64,000 bases of DNA from Planctomycetota bacterium (GTDB taxonomy: Bacteria > Planctomycetota > JAJSAM01 > JAJVHW01): NCBI GenBank assembly GCA_024280885.1, contig JAJRPF010000045.1, positions 248,001 through 312,000 of the forward strand, written 5' to 3'. Position numbers and translations under genes: made by a program. The notes under the pieces were generated by a model. That model did no database searches. It was not told the origin of the DNA and worked only from the letters and a program-made list of their open reading frames with translations. How positions within the stretch are numbered: the stretch's first letter is position 1; each line of letters begins with the position of its first letter. Below, piece by piece: positions 61,041-64,000 of the stretch.

Positions 61041-62378
61041 ATGCGCAAGCTCCAACATCTCTCGATCGGTCTCGGTCTGGCGCTCGCAATCGCGACACCG
61101 GCCGTGGCCCAGGACTCCGACGAGAGCGCCGAGGACGTCCGCGCTCTCGTGCGCGAGGTCCGCGAGCTCCGAGGCGAGGTGGAGCGCCTGAACGGCCGCG
61201 TGCACGAACTCGAAGGCGAGCAGGTCCGTGGCAGCGCCAACGTCAGCGAACTCTCTGCCGAGATCGGTCGCCTGCGTGACGCGACCGGGCTCGCGCCATC
61301 AGCCGTCTCGCGTTCGGCTCTGACAGGCCCGGCTGGCTTCCACCTCTCGGGCCTCGCCGAGATGATCTACTCGTACAACCCGAGGGCGGGCGGAGATCCG
61401 CTCGACAAGAACCGCTTCCGCGCGGGCGACAACAACGCGAATTCGTTCGCGCTCCAGACCGTCCAACTCGTCCTGGAGAAAGAGGCGACGACGGCCGGCA
61501 CATGGGGACTCCGGCTGCAGGCGGAGTATGGCCGCCTCGCCGAGCTAATCGACGCCGACGAGAACTTCGACGGCGGCAGCGACAACGCGTTCTCGCTGAG
61601 CGAGTGGTTCGTCACGTGGCGGACGAAGGGTCTCTTCGGCGGGACCGACGATTATCAGGCCGGTCGGTTCCAGACGCCGCTCGGCTTCGAGTCGAACGAG
61701 AACAACCGCAACGTGATGGTCACGCGCAACCCGATCTACCAACTCGGTACGCCGACCACCCACACCGGCGCGCGCGCGGCGTTCTCGATCGCCCCCGACC
61801 TCACGGCGACCGTCTACCTCGTCAACGGCTGGGACAATCAGATCAATGCGAACGGCGGTGAGACGGCGCTCCTCTCGATCGCCTCGGCCCCCATCGCCGA
61901 CTGGTACGGCTCCGCATTCACGTTCAACGCGTCATACGGTCACGAGGGCAGCGACACGGGCCACCTCGGCGACAAGACTTCCTTCGCAGAGTTCTTGTGG
62001 ACGACGGAACCGGACGAGTGCTGGAGCACGGTTCTCGACGTGATCTGGGCGACGACCGAGGACGGTGTGGCCCGCGGCGGACTTGTCGAGGATCGCGACT
62101 GGCACGGGGCGGCGGGGTACGTCACACGCAAGTTCGGCGACGACGTACAGCTCTCGGGGCGACTCGGGTACTACTCCGACAGCCAGTTCAAGAGCGGCAC
62201 GATCCGCATGCTGGATGCGAGCGTCGCCGTGCGCTACCTCCTCGCGCAGGGCCTGACGGTCATGCTCGAGTTCCGCCACGACTGGAGTTCCAGCGGCAAT
62301 CCGTACTTCTCGGACTCCGGTAGCGGTCGCGAAGACGTGCAGGACACTGTGACCGCGTCGGTGATGGTGGAATTCTGA
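61041..62378 (+). CDS. Outer-membrane beta-barrel porin, BBP2-like
   Basis: A 445-residue exported protein. Signal peptide 1-23 (AIATPAVAQ), a coiled-coil stretch (30-75, VRELRGEVERLNGRVHELEG) as in many planctomycete porins, and a barrel domain from ~98 (FHLSGLAEMIYSYNPRAGGD; YQAGRFQTPLGFESNENNRN; VYLVNGWDNQINANGGETAL). The last residue is Phe (SVMVEF), the BAM signal. It may form a general or substrate-specific pore; the substrate cannot be told. Confidence 0.86.
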   Translation: MRKLQHLSIGLGLALAIATPAVAQDSDESAEDVRALVREVRELRGEVERLNGRVHELEGEQVRGSANVSELSAEIGRLRDATGLAPSAVSRSALTGPAGFHLSGLAEMIYSYNPRAGGDPLDKNRFRAGDNNANSFALQTVQLVLEKEATTAGTWGLRLQAEYGRLAELIDADENFDGGSDNAFSLSEWFVTWRTKGLFGGTDDYQAGRFQTPLGFESNENNRNVMVTRNPIYQLGTPTTHTGARAAFSIAPDLTATVYLVNGWDNQINANGGETALLSIASAPIADWYGSAFTFNASYGHEGSDTGHLGDKTSFAEFLWTTEPDECWSTVLDVIWATTEDGVARGGLVEDRDWHGAAGYVTRKFGDDVQLSGRLGYYSDSQFKSGTIRMLDASVAVRYLLAQGLTVMLEFRHDWSSSGNPYFSDSGSGREDVQDTVTASVMVEF

Positions 62379-62383
62379 TCCCA

Positions 62384-62420
62384 CGTTGAGGCTATAAGGC
62401 CCAAAGGCCGACCCGGTCTG
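62384..62420. repeat. 37-bp dispersed repeat, copy 2
   Basis: CGTTGAGGCTATAAGGCC then CAAAGGCCGACCCGGTCTG, immediately after the porin stop codon; one mismatch to 40848-40884. GGCC-CAAA-GGCC could form a small hairpin. Confidence 0.9.
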
Positions 62421-62531
62421 TGTGACGGAATGGCAGGGTTGGGGGGCGGACGCTACAGAGCGAGCCTCGGCGGGACGGGTTCGTTACGATCCGCAGCGGG
62501 ACGGTGACTTCACCGCCTCGGGAGGACGGAC

Positions 62532-64000
62532 ATGCGGCGATCAATTCTGATGGTGCCTGCGCTCTTGGTGCTCGGTGCGCTGACCGTGAGTTGCGGCGGC
62601 AGCGATGACGACGCGTCCGGCGGGTCCGGAGGCATCGCTCGCGTCGATGGTTCCGCGCTCATCACGGTCATCACCGCCGATGACGCAAAGGTCCTCGATC
62701 CGCACACGACGTCCGACGGCGGCAACGCCAAGGTGATCCGGCAGATCTACGAGACGCTGATCCGCGTGAACGCCGACGACGTCGCTCTCCTTGAGCCCGC
62801 TCTGGCAACGGAGTGGAGCACCGCCGACGACGGCCTCTCGATGCGCTTCACGCTGCGCGAGGGCGTCACGTTCCACGACGGTGCAGCATTCGACGCGAAC
62901 GCCGCGAAACTGAGTTTGGATCGCGTGCGCACAGACGGTTTCGAACTCTCTGCGGCGCCCTACGCGTCGGAGTTCGCGCAGGTCGCCGGCTTCGACGCCG
63001 ACGGGATGACGTTGACCATGCGGCTAAAGGCACCGGTGGCGCGCGTCGCATTGCGCAACCTCTCGATGTTCTGCGCGAGCATCGTCAGCCCACGCGTCCT
63101 CGAAGCCACACGCGACCTCGAGCCCGGCGCCGCGACGGCCTACGTCACGCAGAACGCCGCCGGCACGGGCCCTTTCCGGAAAGACTCGTTCGATCAGGCC
63201 GCGAAGGTCACGCGCCTCGTCGCATTCGAGGACTACTGGAACGGCGCCCCAGAGGTGAAGACCGTCATCTTCAAGTCGGTCGCCGATGAGAGCACGCGGA
63301 CGGAGTACCTCACGAAGAGCGCGGGCCACATTCTCGTCGATGACGTCCCGCGCCAGAACTGGGACGCAACGGAGAAGAGTGCGTCGATGACGTTGCACTC
63401 GTGGTGGGCGCTCAACGTCTGCTACCTCGGCGTGAGCGCGACGCACGAGGCCACGCAGGAGCCGGCCGTACGGCGCGCAATCCAGCTCGCGATCTCGCGC
63501 GAGGCGATCATCGAACACTACGAGGGCACAGCGCGCCCCACGTACGGTCTGGTCGCGCAACCCATGGCGGAGTACGACCCGACGCTCCGTGTCGAGGGAT
63601 GGAGCGACGACCTCGCAGAGCGCCAGGCAACCGCCGCACGACTGATCGAGGAAGCCGGAGCGAAAGGGCGTGAGGTTCGGATCTACTTCCCGCACCAACC
63701 GCGCCCGTATCTGCCGCGACCACAGGACATCGCCGACACGGTGCGCCAGCAGTTGAAGGCGATCGGCCTGGACGCGCGTATCCAGGGCGAGGATAAGAAC
63801 GTCCTCTTCCCTGGCGTCGTGACGGGCAAATACGAACTGATCCTGATCGGGTGGATGACCGACAACGGAGACCCAGACAACTTCTACGGCCCGCTCGCCG
63901 ACGGCGCGGACGGGAAGCCGGGCGCGAACAACACCAGCCGCACGATCAATCCGGAGGTCCACGACCGACTGCTTGCCGCGCGGCAGATCGACGCCGCGGA
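62532..64000 (+). CDS. ABC transporter substrate-binding lipoprotein, family 5 (oligopeptide type), truncated at window end
   Basis: 489 codons are visible; the C-terminus lies beyond the window. Lipobox LTVSCG. The SBP_bac_5 fold shows in LDPHTTSDGGNAKVIRQIYE, WSTADDGLSMRFTLREGVTF, HDGAAFDANAAKLSLDR and PAVRRAIQLAISREAII. It would bind peptides or similar ligands outside the inner membrane and feed a DppBCDF-type permease, probably encoded further right. The ATG at 62532 has GGAGG at 7 nt. Confidence 0.9.
   Translation, partial: MRRSILMVPALLVLGALTVSCGGSDDDASGGSGGIARVDGSALITVITADDAKVLDPHTTSDGGNAKVIRQIYETLIRVNADDVALLEPALATEWSTADDGLSMRFTLREGVTFHDGAAFDANAAKLSLDRVRTDGFELSAAPYASEFAQVAGFDADGMTLTMRLKAPVARVALRNLSMFCASIVSPRVLEATRDLEPGAATAYVTQNAAGTGPFRKDSFDQAAKVTRLVAFEDYWNGAPEVKTVIFKSVADESTRTEYLTKSAGHILVDDVPRQNWDATEKSASMTLHSWWALNVCYLGVSATHEATQEPAVRRAIQLAISREAIIEHYEGTARPTYGLVAQPMAEYDPTLRVEGWSDDLAERQATAARLIEEAGAKGREVRIYFPHQPRPYLPRPQDIADTVRQQLKAIGLDARIQGEDKNVLFPGVVTGKYELILIGWMTDNGDPDNFYGPLADGADGKPGANNTSRTINPEVHDRLLAARQIDAA

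Noticed and set aside
1-64000. Transposases, integrases or prophage genes as source of the repeats
   Set aside because: None found on either strand; the palindromes would have to be moved by enzymes encoded elsewhere.

Overview
The window is about 64 kb of GC-rich (roughly two-thirds G+C by eye) chromosomal DNA from a diderm bacterium. It carries lipid A genes (an LpxC-FabZ fusion and the first codons of lpxA), bamA, an OmpH/Skp chaperone, a porin and apolipoprotein N-acyltransferase. It also has a rod-shape cluster (mreB, mreC, mreD, mrdA, rodA). A sulfatase-modifying-factor-like protein, a large HEAT-repeat protein, carboxypeptidase-regulatory-like domains, coiled-coil/BRCT membrane proteins and a Rho with a huge disordered N-terminus fit a Planctomycetota lineage that keeps peptidoglycan and MreB. 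That assignment is an inference from gene content; no 16S or similar marker is present. There are no CRISPR arrays, prophages or transposase genes.

Layout. 1-4912 (-): lpxA (5' end), lpxC-fabZ, ompH/skp, bamA (envelope biogenesis). 5080-6423 (+): dnaB from a probably leaderless promoter. 6487-9090: old-yellow-enzyme reductase, a small lipoprotein and a DinB protein, with two copies of a long palindromic element around the last two. 9308-14257 (-): glmU-prs-rplY-pth-rpsF-rpsR-rplI. tRNA-Gln(UUG) at 14541. 14626-19239 (-): a BRCT/coiled-coil membrane protein, tatC-ychF-cinA. 19866-22885 (+): coaE and rho. 22886-23876: a 1-kb non-coding repeat island between two convergent genes. 23877-30908 (-): SUMF1-like protein, HEAT-repeat protein, lytic transglycosylase, HExxH lipoprotein. 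31004 (+): recG. 33189-35806 (-): ECF-type sigma factor and giant anti-sigma factor. 35963-42559 (-): mreB, a second repeat island, then mreCD-mrdA-rodA. 42940-47256 (-): moeA, lnt, a coiled-coil membrane protein and a 51-residue membrane protein. 47572-54980 (+): ribH-nusB-ftsY, an O-antigen-ligase-like TPR protein, a carboxypeptidase-regulatory-like protein and a PHP phosphoesterase. 54931-57175 (-): two glycosyltransferases, the GT4 one interrupted by an in-frame amber codon. 57273-64000: envelope proteins, der-sixA, a porin and a truncated oligopeptide-type binding lipoprotein.

The coding part is mostly housekeeping. The least explained part is the intergenic DNA. (1) A ~75-115 bp module, with ~190 bp of extended homology in two copies, occurs four times. 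Each copy or copy pair sits just 3' of a gene stop codon and its terminator-like hairpin, always in the same orientation to that gene. It contains five 8-bp hairpins with an invariant GGA loop (TCC on the gene-sense strand) and compensatory base changes. (2) Two unrelated long-palindrome families (arms 29 and 26-36 bp) occur twice each. (3) A 37-bp repeat occurs twice. (4) Short 15-20 bp tandem duplications recur in promoters and spacers. Several genes also have a TANNNT box 6-10 nt before ATG and no Shine-Dalgarno, suggesting frequent leaderless transcripts beside strongly SD-led ones.
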